Counted from the first letter of the stretch, positions 8,597 to 20,204 are shown. The stretch is 43,170 nt of DNA from Winogradskyella immobilis (GCF_021887715.1 NZ_JAIQXX010000022.1:1-43170); one strand, 5' to 3'. A program made the numbers and translations. The notes: a model not told the origin generated them from the sequence alone.

Positions 8597-10453
8597 TTAT
8601 ATCCCTTTAACAAAATCTAAAAATACTTTTTTGTGTAATGCTAAATCCATATTTGGTGACAATGCCACACGAGCTATATAATCTTTATCACCTTCTTTAG
8701 TAGTGCCTTGGGTAGATGTTGCAGGTATTGTCCAATAGCAACCCTTTAATTGACCATAACTCACACAGTACTTACTTTCATTAGGGATTTTGGTTATCAT
8801 TAAGTTAATTAACTTTAAGTTTAAAGCTCTTTTGTATACTTCTCGTTCTTCATCAGTATTTCCTTTAGTAGGCAGATCTAATGAAAATACAGATGGTGTA
8901 AAACCTTCTTCCGCTAATATTTCTGATACAAAATTAATCTTAGCTTCTGGTAAAACCTCAGTAATATAATTTACAAAGTCGCGCGTATTTCTATAGGCAT
9001 CTGCAATACGTTGATTCATAGATGGTAATTGTTCTGCCAGAATTTTATATTGTAACGCTGTAGCTTCATTGTCACAAAGACCTAGATGTAATTCTATAGA
9101 ATGCATTAAAGTTTCTGTCTTTTTATTACCAACACAGTAACCTGCTGTGCATTTTCCACCACTAGGGAATTTAGAACCACTAGCAAAAGAAATGGTACGC
9201 ACTGTAGAAAGGATATCGTTATCTCCTAAAAAATGAACATTAGGACAAAAGGTTTGGTCTAAAATAAAAACAGGATCTATAGCTATTTCTCCAGTTGCAG
9301 TTTTGCGTTCTTGGCTTAAAACATCTCTTAGTTTTATTAGATCAGGAACTTCAACTCTTGGGTTTGTAGGAATTTCAGCAATAATATAAGGCACAGCATT
9401 TTCACTTGCAATTTTGGTTAAAACAGTATCGATACTTTTAACCATGTCGTTGCCACCATCTACAGGTAAATCTACAATATCGACATTGTCAATACAAGCA
9501 GCAATACGCCTTGCTTGGTCATTAGTACCTCCGTAACAGTTTGGTGGCACAATAATTTTAATGGCTTTACCTTTATGTTGCTCTAATGCATCATGGACTA
9601 ATCCCATTAAAATGGCATACTGTATAGATAATCCGCTAGAGCTTACTAATGGTTTTGTATATGCATTAGTGATATTTGTAATAGTGTCTAAGACCTTTGT
9701 TTTGTCTGCTTGTTGTATAATAGAATCTTTTGTTTCAAATACGGTTTCCTTAGTTATAGCTTTTAAAACAGATAAAGTATTAGCAGGAGTCATTGCAATG
9801 GTCTCTCTGCGACGAACATGTTGAATTTCTGAAATGTAATCCTTGTTAATTTCTCCATTAACTATAATGATACTTCCAAGATTAGAAAGCATAGAGATAT
9901 AGAAATCGATATTAGAATTAAGATCTATATTAGTTATAGTTTCATCTTGCGAAATAAAAATAGTACTGCCATTAAACTGAGAAACCTCATTAATGCTGTC
10001 GACTTTTACTAAATTAAACTGATACCCATAAATTGTTCTTATGATTTCTACATCGAAAGTTTCTGGGAGTTGTCCTGTATATACAATTTGAGTATTTGTA
10101 TTAGCGAAACGATTTTTTCTAAGAACAGCTAAAATTGGAGCCGTCTTAGATGAAAAACTAATAACATTTTCTGGATGTATGTTATGTAAACATGCAATAG
10201 TCCATTCTAACACACAAGATAAAGGATGGCCTAACCGAATATAATCAAAAGCAGTAGGTAAATCATTTAATGCAGATGCTTCAGTATTATTACTGTTATA
10301 TAAGATTTCAAACTGTTCTAGAAACTCAGTTTTAGCGAATGCTTCATTGTAAATATCGAGGCGATGTGTAGTTAGATTTAGCCAATCTGACGGCATATTT
10401 CTGATAACATCTTTAATATAGTTATGTATGTTTTGATCTTGCATTATTATCAT
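8597..10453 (-). CDS. Large PLP-dependent enzyme of the Cys/Met-metabolism type
   Basis: The 618-residue protein has a C-terminal half (about 265-618) resembling fold-type I PLP enzymes of the cystathionine gamma-synthase group: PPNCYGGT at 303-310, Asp399 (ILDQTF) to hold the pyridine nitrogen, and the likely Schiff-base Lys428 in SGSKFPSGGK. About 260 residues precede it, well over the roughly 380-400 residues of a normal family member. That N-terminal part (for example GHPLSCVLEW) looks like a second, degenerate enzyme-like domain. Substrate cannot be told from sequence. The start is either ATG 10453 or the ATG three codons later. It lies 139 bases downstream of the propeller gene on the same strand. 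Confidence 0.75.
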   Translation of the reverse strand: MIIMQDQNIHNYIKDVIRNMPSDWLNLTTHRLDIYNEAFAKTEFLEQFEILYNSNNTEASALNDLPTAFDYIRLGHPLSCVLEWTIACLHNIHPENVISFSSKTAPILAVLRKNRFANTNTQIVYTGQLPETFDVEIIRTIYGYQFNLVKVDSINEVSQFNGSTIFISQDETITNIDLNSNIDFYISMLSNLGSIIIVNGEINKDYISEIQHVRRRETIAMTPANTLSVLKAITKETVFETKDSIIQQADKTKVLDTITNITNAYTKPLVSSSGLSIQYAILMGLVHDALEQHKGKAIKIIVPPNCYGGTNDQARRIAACIDNVDIVDLPVDGGNDMVKSIDTVLTKIASENAVPYIIAEIPTNPRVEVPDLIKLRDVLSQERKTATGEIAIDPVFILDQTFCPNVHFLGDNDILSTVRTISFASGSKFPSGGKCTAGYCVGNKKTETLMHSIELHLGLCDNEATALQYKILAEQLPSMNQRIADAYRNTRDFVNYITEVLPEAKINFVSEILAEEGFTPSVFSLDLPTKGNTDEEREVYKRALNLKLINLMITKIPNESKYCVSYGQLKGCYWTIPATSTQGTTKEGDKDYIARVALSPNMDLALHKKVFLDFVKGI

Positions 10454-10592
10454 CTTAATAGAAGTTGTTAATATACACTAATTAGACTTTTTTTAAAGTA
10501 ATATGAGACGATTTGTTTTACTATTTCTAACAGTTAGTAGCATTAATTTATCAAGGTTAAAAACGTGTTGCTTGTTGATTTTAAAGTATTAC

Positions 10593-12521
10593 TTATTTTA
10601 AGTCTTCAATTAAGACATGTTTCTTTTCAAAGAAATAAATTTGTTGTTCTATTTGATCTACTAAAAAGTTAGAATATGTTTTTTTAATAGTTTTTATAAC
10701 TTCTTCAGTACCAGAATCGATATCTAATCGTATTATTTTAGTTTCTACTTTGTTGGCTGAAACAATTATTAGACTTCTATTGTTTTTTTGACCTGTTTTG
10801 ATTCGATTAAAAATAGTACTCATATGAGAGTCTAAATCTAATTTGTTTAATTCTGTTAGATTACTTAAAGAATTTTGATACGATTGGTATGTGCCATAAA
10901 TACCAGAAGATACCGTACTTAACAACCCTAAATCTTTTGAGACTAAAACCGTATTTAAAGTTTGTGTTACTTGATTGCCAACAAAGCCTAAAGCAGAGGT
11001 ATAGGTTCCAAAACCTCTTTTTGTCCAATAAAATGCATCATCAAAGACATTAGTATTTGCAAGATAAGGATACTCTTTTCTGTAACGTAGTTGCCCTAAG
11101 AGATCGTAACAGAAATACGTATTGTTTTTATAAAGAAAATATCCGTTATCTATAATTCTTAGTTTTGGAGCTCCGCGTTTAAAATCAAAACCATTTACTA
11201 AAGCAGGTTTTTTTGTAAATGTTTTGTCAAAAATATAAAAGCTATTTTCACTATATAAAGGAACTCGACTGTTGCGCGTATCATCCCAAACTTTAAAACG
11301 TTGATCACTTATTTTTAGGTTTCGATCTAAAAAACTGGCAGAATTTAAGACGACGTCTTCTTTCCAGACTTTGGTCCCATTTTCTATGTTTACAATATTT
11401 GCCTTCGATGGAGTGATGTATAACGCTTGATTTTGATTTTCAATAATATGAATAGGATTTTCTTTAGAAGAAAAGGTTATTTTTATTTTCTCATCCCAAG
11501 CTTTCTTACCTTTATTATCTATTCTAACGAGGAATTTATCTTGTACAATTAAATAGCCATTACTTACAGGAACAATTTTTTTTATTAATGGTAAGGGTTC
11601 AGAACGCTTCCATTTTTTTGCACCTGTTTTTATATTTATAATGTTAAACCCTTTTGAGGTTATGGCTACTATTTTATCTTGATCTATAGCAGTATTAGAA
11701 ATACTTCCCCATATTTTTACAGGAGCTTTCCATACGTTTTGAAGTGTTCTTGTGTCTAACGCATTAATTATGTTTTCTTCAGCTAATTTTTCAATTTCAA
11801 AAGTATTAGAAAACACAAAGAGAATATCTTTAGAACCATTTGTAGCTATGGAATTAATATCGTCTTGTTTATATAAAATTGCTCCAGTTTTACCATCAAT
11901 TTTAATTAGGTGCTTGTTTTTAAGCCAATAGATGTTTTTCTCAATATCTAGTATAATTTTTTCCTCATCTAGCCAAGCTCCTTTTACAGTTTTAAAAAAA
12001 TTAGATTCAACACCTTTAGTTTCCCAAATTTGCTTACCCGTTTCATAACTATATAGTGAAATGATGAATTCTTTATTTTTTATACCGTCAACTAATATTG
12101 CTTTTTTTTGCGGAAGTATTAAAGTATTGTTTACTGATTTAAAGCCTTCTTTTTCAGAATTAAAAAGTACTTTTCCTGTAACTACATTTAATAATTTTTT
12201 AGAAGCTCCTTGAGTATTAAAAGAATTAGAAATAACCTTAGAGTTAATTAATGGCTTTTGTGTAAAAAGTATAATAGGTGTATACGGAATTTCTGAATAC
12301 TCAGAAAAACTAACTTTTTCAAAATCGTTATTTCTCCATAAAACCTGTTGTGTTTTAGGATCTATTGCAATAAGACTTTTCTTTGTCTTTACTAATAACG
12401 TTCCTGTATAATTGTTTAGAATTTGTTCTTTTACAGTATTCTGAAATTCAATTTTTTGCTGAGAGAAAACTTGTAGAGAACTACATATAATTATTAATAA
12501 AATTAATTTTTTAAGAGCCAT
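10593..12521 (-). CDS. Exported PQQ-like beta-propeller protein
   Basis: The 642-residue protein has a signal peptide (cleavage near VFSQ, residue 20). Many blade-like repeats follow of the form (I/L)D-x-K-T-G-x-x-x-W, for example AIDPKTQQVLW, LYSYETGKQIW, NIKTGAKKW and NIENGTKVWKED. These are the motifs of PQQ-like/BamB-like propellers, where Trp closes each blade. No catalytic quinoprotein residues were recognised, so a scaffold or binding role in the periplasm is inferred. Its upstream region is shared with pyrG, which is transcribed the other way. Confidence 0.75.
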   Translation of the reverse strand: MALKKLILLIIICSSLQVFSQQKIEFQNTVKEQILNNYTGTLLVKTKKSLIAIDPKTQQVLWRNNDFEKVSFSEYSEIPYTPIILFTQKPLINSKVISNSFNTQGASKKLLNVVTGKVLFNSEKEGFKSVNNTLILPQKKAILVDGIKNKEFIISLYSYETGKQIWETKGVESNFFKTVKGAWLDEEKIILDIEKNIYWLKNKHLIKIDGKTGAILYKQDDINSIATNGSKDILFVFSNTFEIEKLAEENIINALDTRTLQNVWKAPVKIWGSISNTAIDQDKIVAITSKGFNIINIKTGAKKWKRSEPLPLIKKIVPVSNGYLIVQDKFLVRIDNKGKKAWDEKIKITFSSKENPIHIIENQNQALYITPSKANIVNIENGTKVWKEDVVLNSASFLDRNLKISDQRFKVWDDTRNSRVPLYSENSFYIFDKTFTKKPALVNGFDFKRGAPKLRIIDNGYFLYKNNTYFCYDLLGQLRYRKEYPYLANTNVFDDAFYWTKRGFGTYTSALGFVGNQVTQTLNTVLVSKDLGLLSTVSSGIYGTYQSYQNSLSNLTELNKLDLDSHMSTIFNRIKTGQKNNRSLIIVSANKVETKIIRLDIDSGTEEVIKTIKKTYSNFLVDQIEQQIYFFEKKHVLIEDLK

Positions 12522-12663
12522 TTATATTGCATCATTTTTTATTAAATATTATATAGTCCTATCTTTCTAGATTACTTACTAAACATTGTAACATTATTTT
12601 AGAAAATTAGGGCTTTTTACTTGTAGATAACTTTGCGTGTGTGATTAATTGCTTAGTTTGGAG

Positions 12664-12671
12664 CAAAATTA
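12664..12671 (-). promoter_or_regulatory. Possible -7 box for the propeller gene (TAATTTTG on the minus strand)
   Basis: Read on the minus strand, TAATTTTGC fits TAnnTTTG(C). It would give a leader of about 140 bases for the gene starting at 12521. It lies in the 452-base divergent gap 12522-12973, which otherwise holds only the pyrG promoter region and no gene I can support. Confidence 0.35.
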
Positions 12672-12844
12672 GCAAAAGAAAACGAACTAGAAGAAAACCC
12701 ATAAGACTTTATAGACCAATATTTACTTGTTATGACATTTAAATTGTCTAATGGTTCTTAAAGTAGTTTTATAATAAACTCAACTTGTCTGTGTTTATAG
12801 TCATAATAATAAACTTATAGCTTTTCTTAAATCTTTTTAATTAG

Positions 12845-14587
<1,743 letters not shown>

Positions 14588-14656
14588 TAATGTGCCACTA
14601 TGGCATAAATATAACTTTGGATAGTTTTTTGAGCTAACGAACTTGGTCGAATAAGA

Positions 14657-14686
14657 TTGTCATGCTGAACTTGTTTCAGCATCTGA
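14657..14686. repeat. Dispersed palindromic intergenic repeat (TGCTGAA type)
   Basis: ATGCTGAA at 14662-14669 pairs with TTCAGCAT at 14675-14682 around a 5-base loop. The sequence TCATGCTGAACTTGTTTCAG resembles a palindromic repeat often seen between genes in Flavobacteriaceae genomes. The family link is from memory; copy number could not be checked here. Confidence 0.55.
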
Positions 14687-14736
14687 TTGAAGATATATAA
14701 GAATTAAACAGATTACCGCTGTTGCGGCAAATTAAT

Positions 14737-16656
14737 ATGGAAGAAAAAAAATTAGACCTTAATTCAATTATTGGTTTTATCCTCATTTTTGGAATACTGA
14801 TATGGATTATGTACAGCCAACAGCCAACTCCAGAAGAACTTGAATCACAAAAACAAGAAGAAGCTGCAAAAATAGAGGCTGATAAAAAAGCAGAAGCTGA
14901 AAAGCAAAAAGAAACTTTAGTAACAACACCTAAAGATTTCTCTAATGTCCCAGCAAACGATTCATTACAGCGTATTGCATTACAAAACAAATTAGGTTCA
15001 TTTGCTTATGCATCGACATTACCATCTGCATCTGGAGGAGAAACTGTTGTTGAAAATGAAGTATTAGCATTAAAATTTAATAATAGAGGCGGTCACCTTT
15101 CCGAAGTAAGATTAAAACAATTTGTTAATTACGATAAAGATCCAATTTACCTAGTTAAAGATGGTAACTCTAGTTTCAATATTAATTTCGGAACAACTGA
15201 TAACAGAACGTTAAATACAAAGGATCAACCTTTTCAATCTAAGGTTACTAAAAATGGAGACAATACTGTAGTTTCTATGAAACTTAAAGTATCAGAAACT
15301 CAATTTTTAGAATACCGTTATGAGTTAAAGCCTAATGATTATATGATTGATTTTACAATCCGTTCTCAAGGTTTAGATAACGTTATTAATGGTTCTCAAG
15401 ACATTAATTTAGATTGGACACAGAAAGGTTATCGACACGATAAAAGTATCACTTATGAAAATCGATATACACGTTTAACCTATCAGCATGAAGGTGATAA
15501 GATTGACAAGTTATCTCAATTAAGTGATGACGAAGAAATTGAGGCCAATGTAGATTGGTTATCTTACAGACAACATTTTTTTAGTTCTATTCTTGTTCCA
15601 GATGCACCATTTAAAACCGCAAGTTTAATTTCTAAGGATTTAATTGAAGATGCTGATGTAGATACCGTATATACTAAACAATACACGTCTAAGTTACCAT
15701 TAGAGTTTAAGGCAGGTGAAATTAATGCACCAATGGGTCTGTACTATGGGCCAACAGATAGTAAAGTTTTAAAAACTTATGAGAAGAATTTAGAAGAAAG
15801 TATTCCTTTTGGTTGGGGTATTTTTGGTTGGATTAACAAAGCAATATTTATTCCATTATTTGGTTTTTTAAGTAGCTTTTTACCTTATGGTTTAGCCATT
15901 ATAGTAATGACGATTTTGGTGAAAATGCTATTGTCGTTTGTACAATACAAGCAGTTTTTGTCTCAAGCAAAGATGAAAATTTTAAAACCTGAGTTAGATG
16001 CTATTCGTGCTAAGCATAAAGACAATAAGTTAAAAGCACAGCAAGAAACTATGGCATTACAAAATAAAGCTGGTGCAAGTCCATTAAGTGGTTGTTTGCC
16101 AGGTTTAATGCAGATTCCGGTTTTTTATGCGTTATTTATGTTCTTCCCAACAGCTTTCGATTTAAGGCAGAAAAGCTTCTTATGGGTTGATGATTTAAGT
16201 TCATACGATATTATATATGAATTTCCTCCAGGATTCAGCATACCATTATATGGAGATCATATCAGTTTATTTCCAATATTGGCAGCCATTGCTATTTTCT
16301 TTTACATGAAAATGACAACAGGTCAACAAATGGCATCGCAACCAACACAAGAAGGTATGCCTGATATGGGTAAAATGATGAAGTACATGATATACTTCTC
16401 TCCATTACTAATGTTATTTTTCTTTAACCAATATGCTTCAGGATTGAGTTTGTATTACTTCATTTCTAACCTTATTAGTATTGGTATTATGTTAGTGATT
16501 AAAAACTATATTATTGATGAAGAAAAAGTGTTAGCAAAAATACAAGTAAGCAAAGCTAAGCCAAAGAAAGAAAATCGTTTTCAACGTAAAATGAAAGAAA
16601 TGATGGAACAGGCTGAACAACAAAAACAGGCTCAACAAAAGAAAAATAAAAAATAA
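14737..16656 (+). CDS. yidC: Membrane protein insertase YidC
   Basis: Inserts and folds inner-membrane proteins, alone or with Sec. The 639-residue protein has the N-terminal membrane segment (about residues 9-26, IGFILIFGILIWIMYS) and a Lys/Glu/Ala-rich linker. The large periplasmic beta domain spans about 70-350. The conserved membrane core follows from about 360: LPYGLAIIVMTILVKMLLS, then SGCLPGLMQIPVFYALF and the last helices near 545 and 580. The tail is strongly basic (QQKKNKK), as expected for ribosome contact. I chose ATG 14737 (MEEKKLDLNSII), the usual Bacteroidota start; the frame is open from a TTG five codons earlier. A strong terminator follows. Confidence 0.96.
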   Translation: MEEKKLDLNSIIGFILIFGILIWIMYSQQPTPEELESQKQEEAAKIEADKKAEAEKQKETLVTTPKDFSNVPANDSLQRIALQNKLGSFAYASTLPSASGGETVVENEVLALKFNNRGGHLSEVRLKQFVNYDKDPIYLVKDGNSSFNINFGTTDNRTLNTKDQPFQSKVTKNGDNTVVSMKLKVSETQFLEYRYELKPNDYMIDFTIRSQGLDNVINGSQDINLDWTQKGYRHDKSITYENRYTRLTYQHEGDKIDKLSQLSDDEEIEANVDWLSYRQHFFSSILVPDAPFKTASLISKDLIEDADVDTVYTKQYTSKLPLEFKAGEINAPMGLYYGPTDSKVLKTYEKNLEESIPFGWGIFGWINKAIFIPLFGFLSSFLPYGLAIIVMTILVKMLLSFVQYKQFLSQAKMKILKPELDAIRAKHKDNKLKAQQETMALQNKAGASPLSGCLPGLMQIPVFYALFMFFPTAFDLRQKSFLWVDDLSSYDIIYEFPPGFSIPLYGDHISLFPILAAIAIFFYMKMTTGQQMASQPTQEGMPDMGKMMKYMIYFSPLLMLFFFNQYASGLSLYYFISNLISIGIMLVIKNYIIDEEKVLAKIQVSKAKPKKENRFQRKMKEMMEQAEQQKQAQQKKNKK

Positions 16657-16680
16657 ATTTTCTCAAAAGCCCAACATATA

Positions 16681-16713
16681 AAAACCGTTTAGAAGATATC
16701 TAAACGGTTTTTT
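16681..16713 (+). terminator. Rho-independent terminator after yidC
   Basis: A perfect 13-bp stem pairs AAAACCGTTTAGA with TCTAAACGGTTTT around a 5-base loop and runs into TTT, 25 bases after the yidC stop. Confidence 0.9.
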
Positions 16714-16771
16714 AACTTTTCTGAAATAAATTTCATTCTTTTGAGTTTTAAAAAGTTAAAAGGCAATCAAA

Positions 16772-17482
16772 ATGTTTAAACAAAAAAACATACTAATAAT
16801 AATTTCAATATTTGCAACTGCACTTGGTTTTACGCAAAGCAATATTAATCAGGTTGACGATGAAGGAAAGCGCCATGGAAGATGGGCAAAATATTATGAA
16901 GGAAAAAAAGCGCTTAGGTACGAAGGTCAATTTCTGCATGGTAAAGAAATAGACACCTTTAAATACTACAAATTAAGCAATGGTAAAAGTGTTTTAAGTG
17001 CAATTAAAGTATTTAATAATTCCGATAATACTGCTGAGGTTACATTTATGGCATCAAATAAAAAAGTGGTAAGTGAAGGCAAAATGGATGGGAAAAACTT
17101 TATTGGTAAATGGGTGTATTATCATAGACGATCATCAGCTAAAATGATTGTTGAAAATTACGATGATTCAGGTCAACTTAATGGGACTCGTACTGTGTAT
17201 TATGAAAACGGTATAGTGGCTGAACAAACAGTCTATAATAATGGCAAACGCAACGGGTTATATAAATCATTCTCAGAGAATAATAAGTTACTACAAGAGT
17301 CCATCTATAAAGACGATAAACTAGATGGTGCTACGATATATTACGATGCAGATGAAAAGGTGAGAGCAAAAGGATTATACACTCTAAATTTAAAATCTGG
17401 GATTTGGGAGTATTTTGAAAATGGGGTTTTAATAAGAAAAGTAGACCATGATGAAGATAAAGTGATTTACAAAAAACAATAG
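16772..17482 (+). CDS. Secreted MORN-type / YwqK-like repeat protein
   Basis: The 236-residue protein has a signal peptide (cleavage near GFTQ, residue 22). Repeats of the MORN-variant type follow, each about 22-24 residues with a G-x-W or G-x-(Y/F) core: GKRHGRWAKYYEGKK, NFIGKWVYYHR, GQLNGTRTVYYENG, GKRNGLYKSFSENN, LKSGIWEYFENG. Such proteins are often annotated as YwqK-family antitoxins, but there is no toxin gene beside it, so I do not adopt that role. It has terminators on both sides and seems to be a single-gene unit. Confidence 0.75.
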   Translation: MFKQKNILIIISIFATALGFTQSNINQVDDEGKRHGRWAKYYEGKKALRYEGQFLHGKEIDTFKYYKLSNGKSVLSAIKVFNNSDNTAEVTFMASNKKVVSEGKMDGKNFIGKWVYYHRRSSAKMIVENYDDSGQLNGTRTVYYENGIVAEQTVYNNGKRNGLYKSFSENNKLLQESIYKDDKLDGATIYYDADEKVRAKGLYTLNLKSGIWEYFENGVLIRKVDHDEDKVIYKKQ

Positions 17483-17515
17483 CTTTTATCTATATAATCT
17501 ATAGGGTTTAGAAAT

Positions 17516-17542
17516 GGTAATCGTATATAGATTGCCTTTTTT
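17516..17542 (+). terminator. Terminator after the MORN-type gene
   Basis: GGTAATC pairs with GATTGCC (one G-T pair) around a 7-base loop, followed by six T. Confidence 0.7.
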
Positions 17543-17548
17543 ATTTTG

Positions 17549-17556
17549 TAAATTTG
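17549..17556 (+). promoter_or_regulatory. -7 promoter box upstream of mnmA (TAAATTTG)
   Basis: TAAATTTGCC matches TAnnTTTG exactly. It sits directly behind the preceding terminator and would give mnmA a leader of about 100 bases that contains the repeat at 17581-17607. Confidence 0.5.
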
Positions 17557-17580
17557 CCGGAGTTTTTCGACCAAATCAGC

Positions 17581-17607
17581 CTGTCAAATCGAGTTCAGTC
17601 GAAATGC
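17581..17607. repeat. Dispersed intergenic repeat (GAGTTCAGTCGAAATG type) in the mnmA leader
   Basis: TGTCAAATCGAGTTCAGTCG followed by AAATGC resembles a short repeat frequent between Flavobacteriaceae genes (often seen as CATTTCGACTGAACTCGAT in the other orientation). The call is from memory; no second copy is in this window. Confidence 0.45.
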
Positions 17608-17663
17608 TTTAAAATGAATTTAATCTAAAAAATCATCTCGCTAATTATTGAGATGAGAAGAAA

Positions 17664-18857
17664 ATGAATAAAAAACGGGTCATTGTAGGACTTTCAGGAG
17701 GAGTAGACTCTAGTGTTGCAGCCTATTTATTAAAGAAGCAAGGCTATGAGGTTATTGGCCTTTTTATGAAAAATTGGCATGACGATTCAGTAACTATTTC
17801 TGATGAATGTCCTTGGCTAGATGACAGTAATGACGCTATGTTAGTGGCAGATAAATTAGGTATTCCTTTTCAAACTGTAGATTTAAGTGAGCAATACAAA
17901 GAGCGTATTGTAGACTATATGTTTAAGGAATACGAAAGCGGTAGAACACCAAACCCAGATGTGCTTTGTAATAGAGAGATTAAGTTTGATGTTTTTATGG
18001 ACATTGCTTTAGAGTTAGGAGCAGACTATGTAGCTACTGGTCATTATTGTCGTAAGGGAACATTAGAAACAAATGGCGAACAAGTACATCAACTCTTGGC
18101 AGGTGTAGATAATAATAAAGATCAATCGTATTTTTTGTGTCAGTTATCTCAAAAACAACTCGCAAAAGCATTATTCCCTATTGGTGAGTTAACAAAACCT
18201 GAGGTTAGAGCTATTGCTAAAGCACAAAATTTAATAACAGCAGAAAAGAAGGATTCTCAAGGCTTGTGTTTTATAGGCAAAGTGAGATTACCAGAATTTC
18301 TACAACAAAAATTAAAACCAAAAGAAGGAGTTATAGTTGAGGTGCCAGAAGATAAAGCGTATTATTCTAATCCGCTACCAAAATTTCATTCAAAAGAAAA
18401 CGAATTAGAATTTAAATCTAAAAAACAAGAGTATTCAATTTCTGAAGGTAAAGTTGTTGGTAAACATCAAGGTGCGCATTATTTTACAAAAGGACAACGT
18501 AAAGGCTTAAATGTAGGTGGAACCAAAGAACCTCTTTTTGTTATTGACACAGACGTTAATGAAAATGTTATTTATACAGGACAAGGTAAAAGTCATCCAG
18601 GATTGTACCGTTCGGTTTTATTTGTAACTAATGAAGATTTGCATTGGATTCGTGAAGACTTAGAATTAAATGAAGGAGAAACATTAGCGGTCAAAGCCCG
18701 AATTCGTTACCGTCAACCATTAGAAAATGCAACTTTGCATAAAGTATCTTCAGGATTATATGTAGAATTTGCAACTGCACAATCTGCAATTACTGAAGGT
18801 CAATTTGTGGCTTGGTATTCTAATGATGAGTTATTAGGTTCGGGAGTTATTTCATAA
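17664..18857 (+). CDS. mnmA: tRNA-specific 2-thiouridylase
   Basis: Thiolates U34 of tRNAs for Lys, Glu and Gln, using ATP and a sulfur carrier, in the cytoplasm. The 397-residue protein opens with the PP-loop [15 protein letters not shown] (SGGVDSS at 11-17). The catalytic cysteines are Cys102 ([11 protein letters not shown]) and Cys202 (SQGLCFIG); ATGHY and DQSYFL are the usual tRNA and adenylate motifs. The C-terminal beta-barrel ends near residue 397, so the gene is full length. It has its own promoter box and terminator-insulated upstream region. Confidence 0.97.
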   Translation: MNKKRVIVGLSGGVDSSVAAYLLKKQGYEVIGLFMKNWHDDSVTISDECPWLDDSNDAMLVADKLGIPFQTVDLSEQYKERIVDYMFKEYESGRTPNPDVLCNREIKFDVFMDIALELGADYVATGHYCRKGTLETNGEQVHQLLAGVDNNKDQSYFLCQLSQKQLAKALFPIGELTKPEVRAIAKAQNLITAEKKDSQGLCFIGKVRLPEFLQQKLKPKEGVIVEVPEDKAYYSNPLPKFHSKENELEFKSKKQEYSISEGKVVGKHQGAHYFTKGQRKGLNVGGTKEPLFVIDTDVNENVIYTGQGKSHPGLYRSVLFVTNEDLHWIREDLELNEGETLAVKARIRYRQPLENATLHKVSSGLYVEFATAQSAITEGQFVAWYSNDELLGSGVIS

Positions 18858-18988
18858 AAAAATATTATTGTGTGTGATACTGTCTCGATAGCCATCGCGA
18901 TTGTTTAAGTAAAGTCAGAAATCGATATTAAGTTTATTTTATATCAGGGATTCATTACATTTATACCTTTCAAAAAAGCAGATAGCGC

Positions 18989-19930
18989 ATGGAGAATAGA
19001 ATTACCAAATTATTCAATATAAAACATCCAATTATTCAAGCCGGAATGATTTGGAATAGTGGATGGCGTTTAGCTTCAGCAGCGAGTAATTCAGGAATTT
19101 TAGGACTTATAGGTGCCGGTTCTATGTATCCAGATGTGTTGCGAGAACATATTCAAAAATGCAAAGCAGCAACGGATAAACCGTTTGGAGTCAATGTACC
19201 GATGTTATATCCAAACATTGAAGAGATTATGGATATCATTGTAGAAGAAGGTGTGAAGATTGTTTTTACTTCTGCAGGAAATCCTAAAACATGGACCTCT
19301 TGGTTACAAGAACGAGGTATTACTGTGGCTCATGTTGTAAGTAGTGTGAAATTTGCATTAAAAGCACAAGCGGCAGGAGTTGATGCTGTAGTTGCTGAAG
19401 GCTTTGAAGCTGGTGGACATAATGGTAGAGATGAAACAACAACATTAACATTAATACCAATGGTTAAAGAGCAGTTGCAAATTCCGCTAATAGCTGCCGG
19501 AGGTATAGCTACAGGAAAGGCCATGTTAGCTTGTATGGTTTTAGGTGCAGATGCTGTGCAAGTTGGTAGCCGTTTTGTAGCCAGTGAAGAATCCTCGGCA
19601 CATCAAGCATTTAAACAAATTGTTGTCGATGCCAAAGAAGGAGATACACAATTAACATTAAAAGAATTGGCACCAGTACGACTCATTAAAAACAAATTCT
19701 ACAACGATTTACAAAAGCTTTATAAAACCTCACCAACACCAGAGCAACTAAAAGAGTTACTTGGTAGAGCTAGAGCAAAACGTGGTATGTTTGAAGGAGA
19801 TTTAGAAGATGGAGAACTAGAGATTGGGCAAATTTCAGGATTGATTCACGATATAAAACCAGTTTCAGAAATTGTTGAAGACATGATTTCTGAGTTTGAA
19901 GACGCTAAATCTAATATCATAGATTTGTAG
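18989..19930 (+). CDS. FMN-dependent nitronate monooxygenase / FabK-like flavoprotein
   Basis: The 313-residue TIM-barrel flavoenzyme has HPIIQAGMIW near the N-terminus, GFEAGGHNGRDE with the conserved His144, the phosphate-binding IAAGGIATG (168-176) and GADAVQVGSRF. These are signatures shared by 2-nitropropane dioxygenases and enoyl-ACP reductase II (FabK). Which reaction it runs cannot be told from sequence; no fatty-acid genes flank it. Its stop lies only tens of bases before the AraC remnant that opens the duplicated module. Confidence 0.85.
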   Translation: MENRITKLFNIKHPIIQAGMIWNSGWRLASAASNSGILGLIGAGSMYPDVLREHIQKCKAATDKPFGVNVPMLYPNIEEIMDIIVEEGVKIVFTSAGNPKTWTSWLQERGITVAHVVSSVKFALKAQAAGVDAVVAEGFEAGGHNGRDETTTLTLIPMVKEQLQIPLIAAGGIATGKAMLACMVLGADAVQVGSRFVASEESSAHQAFKQIVVDAKEGDTQLTLKELAPVRLIKNKFYNDLQKLYKTSPTPEQLKELLGRARAKRGMFEGDLEDGELEIGQISGLIHDIKPVSEIVEDMISEFEDAKSNIIDL

Positions 19931-19974
19931 GCCTTAACAATCAAAGAGATTATAATTCACAATCTTTAATTACG

Positions 19975-20199
19975 GATAAGAAAGGTCTTTAGGTTTTTAT
20001 ACCGATAAAGTGAACCTTTCACTTGGCCAACTTATTCAACTATAATTTATAAATACTGCCAAATTAAGGCTGATTTATGTTGAAAGTATTACATGTATTT
20101 CTCGCAACCTTGGCTTTGAAAAATCTAATCATTTCTTAAGCTTATTTAAATATTACTCCAGCCTCACATTAACCGAATTTAAAACTAAAACACAATTAG
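19975..20199 (+). pseudogene. Remnant of the AraC regulator gene (second DNA-binding domain)
   Basis: Bases about 19975-20199 align with about 25605-25874, the part encoding the last 90 residues of the intact AraC gene. Shared stretches include AACCTTGGCTTTGAA against AATCTTGGCTTTGAA, and ACACAATTAGTAGTCTTTTT with the TAG stop at 20197-20199. A 45-base deletion between TTCA repeats, plus a later 2-base loss near the end, destroy the product. It fills most of the 312-base gap 19931-20242; similarity may start slightly further left, near 19945, but is weak there. Confidence 0.85.
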
Positions 20200-20204
20200 T
20201 AGTC

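Noticed and set aside
16772..17482. Antitoxin role for the MORN-type (YwqK-like) protein
   Set aside because: It has a signal peptide and no partner toxin gene; YwqK annotation is based only on repeat similarity.
18883..18903. Palindromic-looking stretch TCTCGATAGCCATCGCGATTG between mnmA and the flavoprotein gene
   Set aside because: The arms are only 4 bp; it may be a fragment of a dispersed repeat but is too weak to call.
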